NCBI GenBank assembly: GCA_002239065.1 | Contig: MPNO01000030.1 | Span: 1-50,409, forward strand | Source: Defluviicoccus sp. bin129 | Lineage (GTDB): Bacteria; Pseudomonadota; Alphaproteobacteria; MPNO01 | Direction: 5' to 3' | DNA: 50,409 bases | Shown: in pieces, positions 14,902 through 23,784 of the stretch | Layout: each line of letters starts with the position of its first letter | Numbering within the stretch: position 1 is the first letter of the stretch | Translations under genes and position numbers: made by a program | Notes under the pieces: model-generated | Seen by the model: the letters and a program-made list of their open reading frames with translations, nothing else | Database searches by the model: none | Told to the model about the DNA's origin: nothing

Positions 14902-17816
14902 TAGGCCTCCTGTCGGGCGCCTTCGGGATCGTAGAACGGCAGTGCCGCGACCTCGGCCCTCGCCATCTCCCCGTTCGCCCGTCGGATGTCGAAGCCCGTG
15001 CCGGGCTCGGCGGTCTGCGGCGGGAGGAAGGCGAGACCCACCACCCGGCCGAGATGGGGCGAACGCATGGCGGAGGTCACGCGCCCGGCGATCTCCCCGT
15101 CGCGGATGACCAGGCAGCATTCTTCGGGTGCGGCGGCTTCGGCATCGTGCAGCGCGAAACCGGCCAGCTTGCGGGTGAGGGCGTCCCGGTCGCGAATTTT
15201 CAGCGCCCGGGCGCCGACGAAGAAGGGCTTGTTCCGCGCCACCGCCCAGGCCATGCCGGCCTCCGCCGGGGTGGTCAGCCCGTCGGTATCCTGGCCGACG
15301 ATGATGTGGCCCTTTTCCAGCCGCAGCAGCCGTTGCGCCTCGACCCCGAAGGGCCCGATCCCCGCCGATTCTCCCGCCTCCACCAGGCGGTCCCAGAGCG
15401 CCTCGCCGCAGCCGGCGGGAACGTGGATCTCGTAGCCCAGCTCGCCGACGAAGCCGACGCGGAGCAGGCGGGCGGGGATCTCCGCGACCCGCGCTTCGCG
15501 CGCCCCGAGATAGGGGAAGCCGTCCGGCGAGAGATCGACCCCGGGGGCCAGCCGGCCCAGCACCTGCCGGGATCGCGGGCCCGCGATATTGACGCCGCAC
15601 CAGGCGGCGGTGACGTTGGCGATGTCGACATCGAGGCGCCACCGGGCGTTGTGCCACAGCATCTCCCGGTGAACCCGGTCGGCCCCGCCGGTGGTCGCGG
15701 TGACGTAGAAATGCTCGGCGCCCAGGCGGCAGGCGACGCCGTCGTCGATGATCGATCCGGCCTGGTCGCACATCAGCACATAGCGGACCCGCCCGACCGC
15801 CTGGCGGCGATAGGCGAAGGTGTACATCCGGTCCATGAACGCGGCCGCGTCCGTGCCGCGGATTTCGATCCCGCCGAGCGTCGACACGTCGATCAGCCCG
15901 ACAGACCGGCGGACATGCGCCGCCTCCTCGGCAACCAGCCGCTCCCGGTCGGCCTCGGCGCCGTAGAACGCGGGCCGCATCCAGTCGCCGGCAACCATCA
16001 TCCGGGCGCCGGCCTCGACATGGCGGTGATGCATCGGGGTCAGCCGGACGGGTTCGAAGCCGCGCCCGGCGAGGACGCCGAGCGTCTCGCCGGTGACCGG
16101 GGGCCGCATTGTCGTGGTACCGGTTTGGGCGGGCTCCCGGCCGGTAGCCTGGGCCGCGATGCGAAGCGCGTTCACCGCCGAATGACGGCCCTGGGACGGC
16201 CCCATGCCGACGGTCGAATAGCGTTTCATCAGCTCGACATCGGCGTAACCCTCGTCGGCCGCATCGAGCAGGTCGCGGATTTCCAAATCCTCGTCGAGAT
16301 CGACGAACTCCTTGCCTTTGGGATGCGCGAAGACCGGCCAGGAATGGTTGCGGCCCCGCCCCCGCTCGTCCGGCATGGCGGGGACGTCGCCGGCATCGAG
16401 GCCGAGCGAGCCGGCGGCCGCCCGGCCCGCCCTGCGGCCCTCCGCCATGACCGCCGCGAGGTCGTGGCTGCCATTGGCCGCGCCGGCGACGAACATGCCG
16501 TCCGGCACGTCGACGATGCGGAGCCCGGATGCCGCCCGGTCGTAGGCGAGCCGGGCGCCCGCGTGACAGGCGATATGGGCGGCGGGCGTGTAGCCGGCGG
16601 CCATGCAGACCAGATCGCAGGCGATGCTCTCCCCGCCCTTGCCGAACCGCCCGGCCGCGGTAATCGGCGAGACCCGGACCGACCGCACGCGGCCGGTCCG
16701 GCGGCTCTTGCGCGCCTCGGACGGCGTGTGCCCGGCGATGACCCGGACCCCCTGCTCCGCGACCGCCGCGGATTCGCCGCTCGGGTCCGGGTGTCGGCGC
16801 AAATCCACCACGGCCGCCACCTCCACGCCGGCCTCGAGCAGGTCGAGCGCGGCGGCATAGCCGTCCCGGCTGGCGGTCGCGACGACCGCGCGGCGGCCCG
16901 GCCTGACGCGATAGTGCCGGATCAGCCGCAGCGCCGCCGAAGTCAGCATCACCCCGGGGAGGTCGTTGTTGCGGAAAACGATCGGTTGCTCGATCGCGCC
17001 GGTCGCCAGGATCGTCCTCTTGGCGCGGATCTTGTGCAGCCGCCGTCCGCGGACGACGGCGAGCCAGCTGTCGGCGAACCGGCCCTCGCAGACGGCACCG
17101 GTCATCACGTCGATGCTTTCGGCACGCTCCACCGCCGAGACGAGGGTGCGAAGTTCGCGCTCCTGCGAGGCGCGGTCCGCGCCGAAACGCGCATAGGTGA
17201 GCGCCCCGCCCGGCGCCGGCTGATCGTCGACCAGCAGCACCTCCGCCCCGGCCTCCGCCGCGCTCGCGGCGGCGGCGAGGCCGGCCGGTCCGGCGCCGAC
17301 GACGACCACGTCGCAGAACCCGTATTTCTTGTCGAACCGACTGGGCCCGGCGTCCGTGTCGACCTCGCCGAGACCCGCGCGGGCGCGAAACACCGGCTCC
17401 CAGCGCTGCCACGCGCCGGCCGGCCGGTAGAACGACTTGTAGTAGAACCCGACCGGAAGAAACCGGGCGAACAGCCCGATCCAGGCGCCCCGGTCGCGTT
17501 CGAGGCTGCCGTTATAGTTCTGCCCCGATACGACCAGCCCGTCCTCGAGCGCCCGGGTCGCGGCCGGCACGTTGGGCTCGCCCGGCAGCTGGACCAGCGA
17601 GTTGGCGTCCTTCTCCCCCAGCGAGAAAATGCCGCGCGGCCGCCGGTACTTGAAGGAGCGGGAGAGCACCGCGACCCCGTTGGCCGCCAGCGCGCTGGCG
17701 ATCGTGTCGCCGGCGAAGCCCTCACAGGTCTTGCCCTCGAAGGTGAAGCGCCGGACGCGGGCGCGGTCGATCCGCTCTCCGGCCACGGGCGGCAGGCGAT
17801 GCGTGCCGCCGGTCAC
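14901..17816 (-). CDS. mgdC: N-methylglutamate dehydrogenase subunit C (sarcosine oxidase alpha-like)
   Basis: The 971-residue protein has the full layout of the sarcosine oxidase alpha subunit. An N-terminal Fer2_4-like region comes first (FEGKTCEGFAGDTIASALAANGVAVLSRSFKYRRPRG), then a NAD-binding Rossmann fold around residue 168 (VVVGAGPAGLAAA), an FAD/NAD disulfide-reductase-like domain, and a C-terminal GcvT-type folate-binding domain (about 590-960; DVSTLGGIEIRG, GYEIHVPAG, and EKGHIIVGQDTDG). The GcvT domain would accept the methyl group onto tetrahydrofolate. The start is GTG 17816 overlapping the TGA of mgdB by 4 nt (GTGA). It is transcribed with mgsABC-gmaS, so N-methylglutamate is the likely substrate; sarcosine cannot be excluded from sequence alone. 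Confidence 0.83.
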   Translation of the reverse strand: MTGGTHRLPPVAGERIDRARVRRFTFEGKTCEGFAGDTIASALAANGVAVLSRSFKYRRPRGIFSLGEKDANSLVQLPGEPNVPAATRALEDGLVVSGQNYNGSLERDRGAWIGLFARFLPVGFYYKSFYRPAGAWQRWEPVFRARAGLGEVDTDAGPSRFDKKYGFCDVVVVGAGPAGLAAAASAAEAGAEVLLVDDQPAPGGALTYARFGADRASQERELRTLVSAVERAESIDVMTGAVCEGRFADSWLAVVRGRRLHKIRAKRTILATGAIEQPIVFRNNDLPGVMLTSAALRLIRHYRVRPGRRAVVATASRDGYAAALDLLEAGVEVAAVVDLRRHPDPSGESAAVAEQGVRVIAGHTPSEARKSRRTGRVRSVRVSPITAAGRFGKGGESIACDLVCMAAGYTPAAHIACHAGARLAYDRAASGLRIVDVPDGMFVAGAANGSHDLAAVMAEGRRAGRAAAGSLGLDAGDVPAMPDERGRGRNHSWPVFAHPKGKEFVDLDEDLEIRDLLDAADEGYADVELMKRYSTVGMGPSQGRHSAVNALRIAAQATGREPAQTGTTTMRPPVTGETLGVLAGRGFEPVRLTPMHHRHVEAGARMMVAGDWMRPAFYGAEADRERLVAEEAAHVRRSVGLIDVSTLGGIEIRGTDAAAFMDRMYTFAYRRQAVGRVRYVLMCDQAGSIIDDGVACRLGAEHFYVTATTGGADRVHREMLWHNARWRLDVDIANVTAAWCGVNIAGPRSRQVLGRLAPGVDLSPDGFPYLGAREARVAEIPARLLRVGFVGELGYEIHVPAGCGEALWDRLVEAGESAGIGPFGVEAQRLLRLEKGHIIVGQDTDGLTTPAEAGMAWAVARNKPFFVGARALKIRDRDALTRKLAGFALHDAEAAAPEECCLVIRDGEIAGRVTSAMRSPHLGRVVGLAFLPPQTAEPGTGFDIRRANGEMARAEVAALPFYDPEGARQEA

Positions 17817-18100
17817 GCGCCCTCCCCCGCTTCGCCGCCGGGCCCGAAGAGCTCCGAGGCGGGGTAGGTCCTCAGGACTTCGTCGGTGCCCGTATCGCGC
17901 TCGGCGATGAACCAGTAGGCGGTCGGCACGTGGAACCACCATTCGCGCACCACCCCGCGCGCGGTGCCGGCGCCGAAGACGTAGTCCGCCCAGGCCGCGT
18001 CGCTGACGGTGTCCGGGTGCGCCATCTCGATCGCCTCGCCGCCGCAAGCGAATTCCGAGATGTTGCGAGGTCCGTTCAGCGGGCAGTCGAGGATCTTCAC
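17813..18100 (-). CDS. mgdB: N-methylglutamate dehydrogenase subunit B (sarcosine oxidase delta-like)
   Basis: The 95-residue protein is the delta subunit that bridges the others in the heterotetramer. It starts MKILDCPLNGPRNISEF (from a GTG at 18100) and has the conserved REWWFHVPTAYWFIAERDT segment. In classical sarcosine oxidase delta, three Cys and one His bind zinc. Here Cys6 and His57 remain, but the second Cys position is Asn (CPLN) and no Cys follows the His, so the zinc site is probably absent. This CPxNGPRNISEF form is, from memory, common in alphaproteobacterial relatives. It overlaps mgdC by 4 nt and lies 10 bp after mgdA. Confidence 0.82.
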   Translation of the reverse strand: MKILDCPLNGPRNISEFACGGEAIEMAHPDTVSDAAWADYVFGAGTARGVVREWWFHVPTAYWFIAERDTGTDEVLRTYPASELFGPGGEAGEGA

Positions 18101-18110
18101 GGCCCGGCCC

Positions 18111-19421
18111 TCAATGCCCGACCGAGGCGGCGCCGCGCTCGCCGAGCTGCCGGAAGGCGGCGAACCGCTCCAGCGCGAAGGGCTCGATCAGGGCCGGCGC
18201 CTGTCCCGTCGCGACGGTCTCCGCCATGCGCTTGCCGCAGACCGGCGTCGCCTTGAACCCCCAGGTTCCCCAGCCCGCGTCGATGTAATAGCCGCGGACC
18301 GGGGTGAGCCCCATGATCGGGCTGAAATCGGGGGTCATGTCGGCGAGCCCCGCCCATTGCCGCAGCACCCTGACCTCGGCGAGGAAGGGGAACAGTGCAA
18401 GCATCGGCGCGGCCAGGCCTTCCTTGAATTCGAGGGTGGAGCGCTGCGCATAGAGCTCATAGGGGTCGGTCGGCCCGCCCATCACCAGCTCGCCGCGGGC
18501 GGATTGGGAGACATAGACGTGGAGCGATCCCGACACCACGATGGGATCGAGGAAGGGTTTCAGCGGCTCGGTGACGCAGGCTTGGAGCGGCACCGTGCGG
18601 ATCGGCAGGGGGGAGGCCCCCCCCGCCCCCCCCCCCGGGGGCCGCTCCGGCCCCGCCCCCCGCGGCCCCCCGCCCGCGCGGCCCCCCGCCATCGCCGCCA
18701 GCAGCGGGCTCGTTCCGGCCACCGCCTGCAGGACCCTGCCGCAGGCGATCCGCCCGCGCGTCGTCGCGACCCCGGTGACCCGACCCTTGTCGGTGAGGAT
18801 CCCGGTGACTTCCGTCCGTTGATGGATCTCGACACCGCGCTGCGCGGCGGCGATCGCGTAGCCCCAGGCGACCGCGTCATGGCGGGCGATGGCGCCGGGC
18901 TTGTGATGCAGCGCGCCGAGAACGGGAAAGCGCTCGCCGCGGTCGAGATTGAGCGGCGGGCAGAGCTGCGCCAGCCCGTCGAGGTCGACGACTTCGGAAT
19001 CGACCCCGAGATGCTTGTTGACCTCGGCCCGCCAGCGCATGGTGCGGAGCGCCGCGTCGGTATGGGCCAGCGTCAGGTGGCCGCGCTCGGAATAGAGGAT
19101 GTTGAAATCGAACTCGCCCGACAGGCCGCGGAACAGGCGGATCGACTCGTCGTAGAACCGCACCCCCTCCGGCGTCAGATAGTTCGAGCGGATGATGGTC
19201 GTGTTGCGCGCGGTGTTGCCGCCGCCGAGCCAGCCCTTGTCGAGCACCGCGACATCGGTGATGCCGTGGTCCCTGGCGAGGTAGTAGGCGGCGGCGAGCC
19301 CGTGCCCGCCGGCGCCGACGATCACCACGTCGTAGCGCGGCTTGAGGCGTCCCGCGGAGGGCAGCGGGTTGCGCGCCCTCCGCTTGCCCGGCAACCCGTA
19401 TTTGATCAGCCCCAACGGCAT
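18111..19421 (-). CDS. mgdA: N-methylglutamate dehydrogenase subunit A (sarcosine oxidase beta-like)
   Basis: The 436-residue FAD-dependent subunit carries the dinucleotide-binding motif VVIVGAGGHGLAAAYYLA, then LDKGWLGGGNTARNTTIIRSNY, the segment carrying the covalent-FMN-site neighbourhood in sarcosine oxidase beta, and ends with the GWGTWGFKATPVCGK signature. The start at ATG 19421 fits the family; no strong ribosome-binding site is visible and gmaS ends 34 bp upstream. Residues about 243-272 form an odd Gly/Pro/Arg-rich insert encoded by an almost pure G/C stretch (18605-18690) where family members run straight from AAMAG to a short linker before LPIRTVPLQA. It stays in frame, but its homopolymers look suspicious. 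Context in the mgs-gmaS-mgd operon supports the N-methylglutamate role. Confidence 0.82.
   Translation of the reverse strand: MPLGLIKYGLPGKRRARNPLPSAGRLKPRYDVVIVGAGGHGLAAAYYLARDHGITDVAVLDKGWLGGGNTARNTTIIRSNYLTPEGVRFYDESIRLFRGLSGEFDFNILYSERGHLTLAHTDAALRTMRWRAEVNKHLGVDSEVVDLDGLAQLCPPLNLDRGERFPVLGALHHKPGAIARHDAVAWGYAIAAAQRGVEIHQRTEVTGILTDKGRVTGVATTRGRIACGRVLQAVAGTSPLLAAMAGGRAGGGPRGAGPERPPGGGAGGASPLPIRTVPLQACVTEPLKPFLDPIVVSGSLHVYVSQSARGELVMGGPTDPYELYAQRSTLEFKEGLAAPMLALFPFLAEVRVLRQWAGLADMTPDFSPIMGLTPVRGYYIDAGWGTWGFKATPVCGKRMAETVATGQAPALIEPFALERFAAFRQLGERGAASVGH
18605..18690. repeat. G/C-only low-complexity island inside mgdA
   Basis: About 86 bp consist almost entirely of runs of G and C, including C11, C9 and several C6 tracts, broken by only a few A or T. 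It encodes a Gly/Pro/Arg-rich loop absent from the usual sequence between the AAMAG and LPIRTV segments. The same style of tract occurs at 1110-1146. It may be a base-calling or assembly artefact, or a real expansion. Confidence 0.75.
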
Positions 19422-19455
19422 CGCGGCGCCGGCGCCAGCCAGGGCCTGCCAGGCC

Positions 19456-20760
19456 CTAGACGTCGAGGGTGCGATCGAGCTCCCATTGCGAGAGCGTGGT
19501 GGCGTAGCTGCGCCATTCGTCCCGCTTGAGCTTGACATAGCTGTCCACGAACTCGTCGCCGAACGCGGCCCGCGCCACCCGGTTCTTGTCGAACAGGCGG
19601 AGCGCGTCGAGCAGGTTGAGCGGCAGCCGGCGGATGCGCCGCAGCCGGTCGCCCTCGGTATACATGTTGATGTCGAGCCGCTTGCCGGGGTCGCGCTGGT
19701 TCTCGATTCCGTCGAGCCCGGCGGCGAGCACGCCCGCCTGCGCCAGATAGGGGTTGGTCGCCCCGTCCATCAGCCGCAGCTCGAACCGCCCGGCGTCGGG
19801 GATGCGGATCATGTGGGTGCGGTTGTTGCCGGAATAGCTGATCGCGCTGGGCGACCAGGTGGCGCCCGACAGCGTCACCGTGGCGTCGATCCGCTTGTAG
19901 CTGTTGACCGTCGGGTTGAACAGCGCGCAGAACGAATCCGCCGAGTGGACGATCCCGCCGAGGAAGCTGTAGGCGAGCGCCGACAGCCCGAGCTCGCCGT
20001 CTTCGTCGTGGAACAGGTTTTTCCCCGCCGCGTCCCACAGCGACACATGCGCATGGCAACCGTTGCCGGTGAGGTTCGCGAAGGGCTTGGGCATGAAGGT
20101 CGCGCGGTAGCCGTGGCGCTCGGCGACCGTCTTGACCATGAACTTGAAGAAGGCGTGCCGGTCGGCGGTGACCAGGCAATCGTCGTACTCCCAGTTCATC
20201 TCGAACTGGCCGTTCGCGTCCTCGTGGTCGTTCTGGTAGGGGTTCCAGCCGAGCTCGATCATCGCGTCGCAGATCTCGCCGATGACGTCGAAGCGGCGCA
20301 TCAGCGCGGCCTGGTCGTAGCACGGCTTTTCCTGCATGTCGCGCGGGTCGGAAAGCGCGAGCTCGCCCGGCGCGAGCAGGAAATACTCGCACTCGACGCC
20401 GGTCTTCATCCGGTATCCGGCCGCGTCCGCGCGCTCGATCTGGCGCTTCAGCACCACCCGGGGCGAGGCTTCGACCGGGGCGCCGTTCATCCACAGATCG
20501 GAGGCCAGCCAGCCGACATCGCGGTTCCACGGCAGCTGGATCAGGCTTTCCGGGTCGGGGATCGCGAACATGTCGGGATCGGCCGGCGTCATGTCGAGCC
20601 AGGCGGCGAAACCCGCGAAGCCGGCGCCGTCGGCCTGCATCTCAGCGATGGCGCGCGCCGGCACCAGCTTCGATCTCAGCACGCCGAACAGGTCGACGAA
20701 GCTGATCAGGAAATAGCGGATGCCCTTGTCCTCGGCCACCCTGGCGAGATCGATGGTCAT
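19456..20760 (-). CDS. gmaS: Gamma-glutamylmethylamide synthetase (glutamine synthetase type III/GlnT-like)
   Basis: The 434-residue protein is a glutamine-synthetase fold of the GlnT/GmaS group: an N-terminal half with FVDLFGVLRSKLVPA, GVECEYFLL as the first metal-binding glutamates, and the core signature MPKPFANLTGNGCHAHVSLW. It ligates an amine to glutamate with ATP. GmaS makes gamma-glutamylmethylamide from methylamine, the first step of the N-methylglutamate pathway. GlnT-type ammonia enzymes look the same from sequence, so the assignment rests on its place between mgsC and mgdA in the operon. The ATG at 20760 has AAGGGAC immediately upstream; it follows mgsC by 29 bp. Confidence 0.83.
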   Translation of the reverse strand: MTIDLARVAEDKGIRYFLISFVDLFGVLRSKLVPARAIAEMQADGAGFAGFAAWLDMTPADPDMFAIPDPESLIQLPWNRDVGWLASDLWMNGAPVEASPRVVLKRQIERADAAGYRMKTGVECEYFLLAPGELALSDPRDMQEKPCYDQAALMRRFDVIGEICDAMIELGWNPYQNDHEDANGQFEMNWEYDDCLVTADRHAFFKFMVKTVAERHGYRATFMPKPFANLTGNGCHAHVSLWDAAGKNLFHDEDGELGLSALAYSFLGGIVHSADSFCALFNPTVNSYKRIDATVTLSGATWSPSAISYSGNNRTHMIRIPDAGRFELRLMDGATNPYLAQAGVLAAGLDGIENQRDPGKRLDINMYTEGDRLRRIRRLPLNLLDALRLFDKNRVARAAFGDEFVDSYVKLKRDEWRSYATTLSQWELDRTLDV

Positions 20761-20789
20761 GTCCCTTCCCCCTGCCAGACGCGGTCGCG

Positions 20790-22106
20790 CTACGCGCGGC
20801 CCGGTATCCAGTCGGTCCCGGCGAGCGGCACGCCCGCCATCGCCGCCGCCTCGACGGTGAGCGCGACGAGATCCTCGGGCTCGAGGTTGAGCACATGGCT
20901 CTTGCCGTTGGCCCGGGCGATGGTCTGGAGCTCCAGCACCATCGCCGTCAGATAGTTCCTCAGCCACCGCGCGCCCTGCTCCGGGTCGAGACGGGCTTCG
21001 AGATCGGCGTCCTGGGTGGTCACGCCGACCGGGCAGCGGCCGGTATGGCAATGGTGGCAGGCGCCGGGCTCGGTGCCGATGGCGTGGTAGTCCTCGAGAT
21101 GGACCGGGCGGTTGCAGCCGAGCGCCACCATCGCCGCCGAACCGATGGACACCGCGTCCGCGCCGAGCGCCAGCGCCTTGGCGGCGTCGGCCCCGCTCCT
21201 GATGCCGCCGGAGACGATGAGCTGCACCTTGCGGTGCATGTCGAGCTCCTGCAGCGCCTCCACCGCCCGGCGGACGGCCGGCAGGGTGGGGATGCCGACA
21301 TGCTCGATGAAGACGTCCTGGGTCGCGGCCGTGCCGCCCTGCATGCCGTCGAGGACGATCACGTCGGCGCCCGCCTTGACCGCGAGCGGCACGTCGAATT
21401 GCGGCCGCGACGCGCCGATCTTGACGTAGACCGGCTTCTCCCAGTCGGTGACCTCGCGCAGCTCCCGGATCTTGATGGTCAGGTCGTCGGGGCCGGTCCA
21501 GTCGGGATGGCGGCAGGCGCTGCGCTGGTCGATGCCGACCGGGAGGTCGCGCATCCCGGCGACCCGCTCGGTGATTTTCTGGCCGAGCAGCATGCCGCCC
21601 CCGCCCGGCTTGGCGCCCTGGCCGACGACGACCTCGATCGCGTCGGCCCGGCGCAGATCGTCGGGGTTCATGCCGTAGCGCGAAGGCAGGACCTGATAGA
21701 CCAGGGTCTTGGACGAGCGCCGTTCTTCCTCGGTCATCCCGCCGTCGCCGGTGGTCGAGCTGGTGCCCATCGCGGTGCAGGCCCGGCCGATCGCCTCCTT
21801 GGCGTTGGCGCCGAGCGCGCCGAAGCTCATCCCCGCCACGGTGATCGGGATCGCAAGCTCGATCGGCCGGGAGGCGAAGCGGTCGCCGAGCACCACGCCG
21901 GTGTCGCAGCGCTCGCGATAGCCTTCCAGCGGGTAGCGCGACATCGATGCGCCGAGGAACAGGAGGTCGTCGAAGCTCGGCAGATGGCGCTTGGTGCCGA
22001 AACCGCGGATCTCGTAGACGCCCTGGTCGGCGGCGCGGTGGATTTCGGCCAGCACGTGGTCCGGGAAGGTGGCGGACGGGCGCAGCGCGCGGCGGTCGAC
22101 GCTCAT
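20790..22106 (-). CDS. mgsC: N-methylglutamate synthase subunit C (FMN-binding glutamate synthase-like)
   Basis: The 438-residue protein matches the FMN-binding, Fe-S domain of glutamate synthase (GltB2/GlxD type), with GQGAKPGGGGMLLGQKI, the DGMQGGTAATQDVFIEHVG flavin segment, IRSGADAAKALALGADAVSIG and a Cys cluster (CHHCHTGRCPVGVTTQD) for a 3Fe-4S centre. In the pathway it is the reducing core that converts gamma-glutamylmethylamide plus 2-oxoglutarate to N-methylglutamate. The ATG overlaps the TGA of mgsB (ATGA). It is about a third of GltB, as expected when the three domains are separate genes. Confidence 0.84.
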   Translation of the reverse strand: MSVDRRALRPSATFPDHVLAEIHRAADQGVYEIRGFGTKRHLPSFDDLLFLGASMSRYPLEGYRERCDTGVVLGDRFASRPIELAIPITVAGMSFGALGANAKEAIGRACTAMGTSSTTGDGGMTEEERRSSKTLVYQVLPSRYGMNPDDLRRADAIEVVVGQGAKPGGGGMLLGQKITERVAGMRDLPVGIDQRSACRHPDWTGPDDLTIKIRELREVTDWEKPVYVKIGASRPQFDVPLAVKAGADVIVLDGMQGGTAATQDVFIEHVGIPTLPAVRRAVEALQELDMHRKVQLIVSGGIRSGADAAKALALGADAVSIGSAAMVALGCNRPVHLEDYHAIGTEPGACHHCHTGRCPVGVTTQDADLEARLDPEQGARWLRNYLTAMVLELQTIARANGKSHVLNLEPEDLVALTVEAAAMAGVPLAGTDWIPGRA

Positions 22107-22789
22107 CGATAGGCGTCCGCGTTGTCGACGTGGAAATGGTACAGCCTGCGCGCCGATCCGAAGCGCCGGAATCCCGCCGGATCGGCATCGATCCCGGCCC
22201 GTTCGAGGAGGGCGGACAGGCGGTCGCGGTGCGCGCGCGTCATGTCCTTTTCGACGCAGTCGGCGCCGAGCCGCCCGGTCGCGCCGCCGACATAGATCAC
22301 CGCCTCGTAGATCGAATCGCCGAGGTCTTCGCCGGCGTCGCCGCACACCACCAGAGTCCCCGACTGCGCCATGAACGCGCTCATATGGCCGACCGAGCCG
22401 CGGACCACGATGTCGACGCCCTTCATCGAGATGCCGCAGCGCGGCCCGGCATCGCCCTCGATCGCCAGCAGCCCGCCATGGGCCGACGCGCCGGCGCATT
22501 GCGAGGCGTTGCCGCGCACCCGCACCGTTCCCGACATCATGTTCTCGCCGACCCCGGTGCCGCAATGCCCGTTGACGGTCAGCGCCGCCTCCTGGTTCAT
22601 CCCTCCGCAGTAATAGCCGACATGGCCGTCGATCTCGACCGAAACCGGGACGGTGAGCCCGGCGGCGACCGCATGCGCCCCCCTCGGCTCGGTGACGCGC
22701 CACGCGGTTTCGTTGGTGTCGGCGGCGAGCGCGTGCAGCCGCGCGTTGAGCTCGCGGACCGAACAGGCGGAGAGGTCGACGGTGGTCAT
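22103..22789 (-). CDS. mgsB: N-methylglutamate synthase subunit B (glutamate synthase GXGXG domain-like)
   Basis: The 228-residue protein is the beta-helix C-terminal domain of glutamate synthase made as a separate subunit (GltB3/GlxC type). It has the GXGXG-rich repeats from about residue 60: VNGHCGTGVGENMMSGTVRV, then GNASQCAGASAHGGLLAIEGDAG and SVGHMSAFMAQSGTLVVCGDAGEDLGDSIYEAVIYVGG. Its overlap with the mgsA stop (ATGA) and with the mgsC start fits a single complex. An upstream ATG at 22810 is less likely because the overlap start is the usual coupled arrangement. Confidence 0.84.
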   Translation of the reverse strand: MTTVDLSACSVRELNARLHALAADTNETAWRVTEPRGAHAVAAGLTVPVSVEIDGHVGYYCGGMNQEAALTVNGHCGTGVGENMMSGTVRVRGNASQCAGASAHGGLLAIEGDAGPRCGISMKGVDIVVRGSVGHMSAFMAQSGTLVVCGDAGEDLGDSIYEAVIYVGGATGRLGADCVEKDMTRAHRDRLSALLERAGIDADPAGFRRFGSARRLYHFHVDNADAYR

Positions 22790-23694
22790 GACCTCCCCTC
22801 GAGCGACCACATGTAGACGGTCGAGGGTTCGGGCTCCCAGATCTTCGCCTCGTTCACCCCGGGAAGGTCGGCGAGCGAGCGGAACTCGGACGCCATCGCC
22901 ACCCAGTCGTCGTTCTCGGCGAGAACGGCGGGCTTGCAGGCGAAGGCGTCGCGCAGCACCGCGAAGCCGTCCGCCGTGCCGACCGCGAAGGTGTAGAAGC
23001 CGTCGAGATCCTGGAGCCCGGCCTCCATCGCTTCCTTGAGGCTGGCGCCTTCGTCCAGGCGGTGGGCGAAATAGCGCGCCGCGACCTCGGTGTCGTTGTC
23101 GGACTCGAAGTCGAGCCCGCGCCGCCGCAGCCAGAGCCGCAGCCGGTTGTGGTTGCTGAGCGAGCCGTTATGCACCAGGCAGACATCGTCGGCCGCGATG
23201 AAGGGGTGCGAGTGCTCCGTCGTCACCGCGCTCTCGGTCGCCATCCTGGTGTGTCCGATGGCATGGGTGCCGCCCATCTCGCCGACCCGGAAACGCGCGG
23301 CGATCTCGTCCGGCAGACCCTTGTCCTTGAACACCTCGATCAGCCGCCCGTAGCCCATGACCCGGATATCCGGCCGGTTGGCGGCGAGCCACGCGACCGC
23401 GCGGCTGGCGGTTCCGGCCATGCGCAGCACCGCGTGGTTCGACCGCACCTCGATATCGGGCGTGGCGCCGAGGGCGGCGGCGAGCGCCCCGCCGACCGCG
23501 TTCCAGTCGTGTTCCGGCCGGGCCGCGAACAGCGTGAGCTTGCAGTCGGGCTCGGAGACCGGGTCGTGAAACACCGCCAGACCGGCGCTGTCGGGACCGC
23601 GGTCCGCCATGCCGGCGAGCATCGTCGCGAACCGGGCGCCGAGCTCGTCCCGGAGCGCGGGGTTCTTGAGGAACAATCCGACGATGCCGCACAT
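22786..23694 (-). CDS. mgsA: N-methylglutamate synthase subunit A (class II glutamine amidotransferase-like)
   Basis: The 302-residue protein begins MCGIVGLF, with Cys2 as the N-terminal nucleophile of class II amidotransferases, and continues with MADRGPDSAG and GHTRMATESAVT. It corresponds to the GltB1/GlxB domain made separately. In N-methylglutamate synthase it is the amidotransferase-like subunit acting on gamma-glutamylmethylamide. AGGAGG lies 6 nt upstream of ATG 23694. It is the first gene of the operon; the 90 bp upstream, before the DksA-like gene, should hold the promoter, but I see no convincing operator. Confidence 0.84.
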   Translation of the reverse strand: MCGIVGLFLKNPALRDELGARFATMLAGMADRGPDSAGLAVFHDPVSEPDCKLTLFAARPEHDWNAVGGALAAALGATPDIEVRSNHAVLRMAGTASRAVAWLAANRPDIRVMGYGRLIEVFKDKGLPDEIAARFRVGEMGGTHAIGHTRMATESAVTTEHSHPFIAADDVCLVHNGSLSNHNRLRLWLRRRGLDFESDNDTEVAARYFAHRLDEGASLKEAMEAGLQDLDGFYTFAVGTADGFAVLRDAFACKPAVLAENDDWVAMASEFRSLADLPGVNEAKIWEPEPSTVYMWSLEGRS

Positions 23695-23784
23695 CGGCGC
23701 CTCCTGGGTTCGCGACCGGAAACCTAGCCCGCGCCCCGGTAGCGCGCAAACAGCAGCGTATCGGGGTCTGAAGCGGGCGCCGGC

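Noticed and set aside
14191..17412. Very long minus-strand reading frame over the mgdC-mgdD region
   Set aside because: Most of it is a shadow frame of mgdC rich in Arg/Gly/Pro with no family motifs; only its last 236 codons are real (mgdD).
14191..19421. Plain sarcosine oxidase (soxBDAG)
   Set aside because: The subunits fit, but co-transcription with mgsABC and gmaS homologues favours N-methylglutamate dehydrogenase; sarcosine remains the alternative to test.
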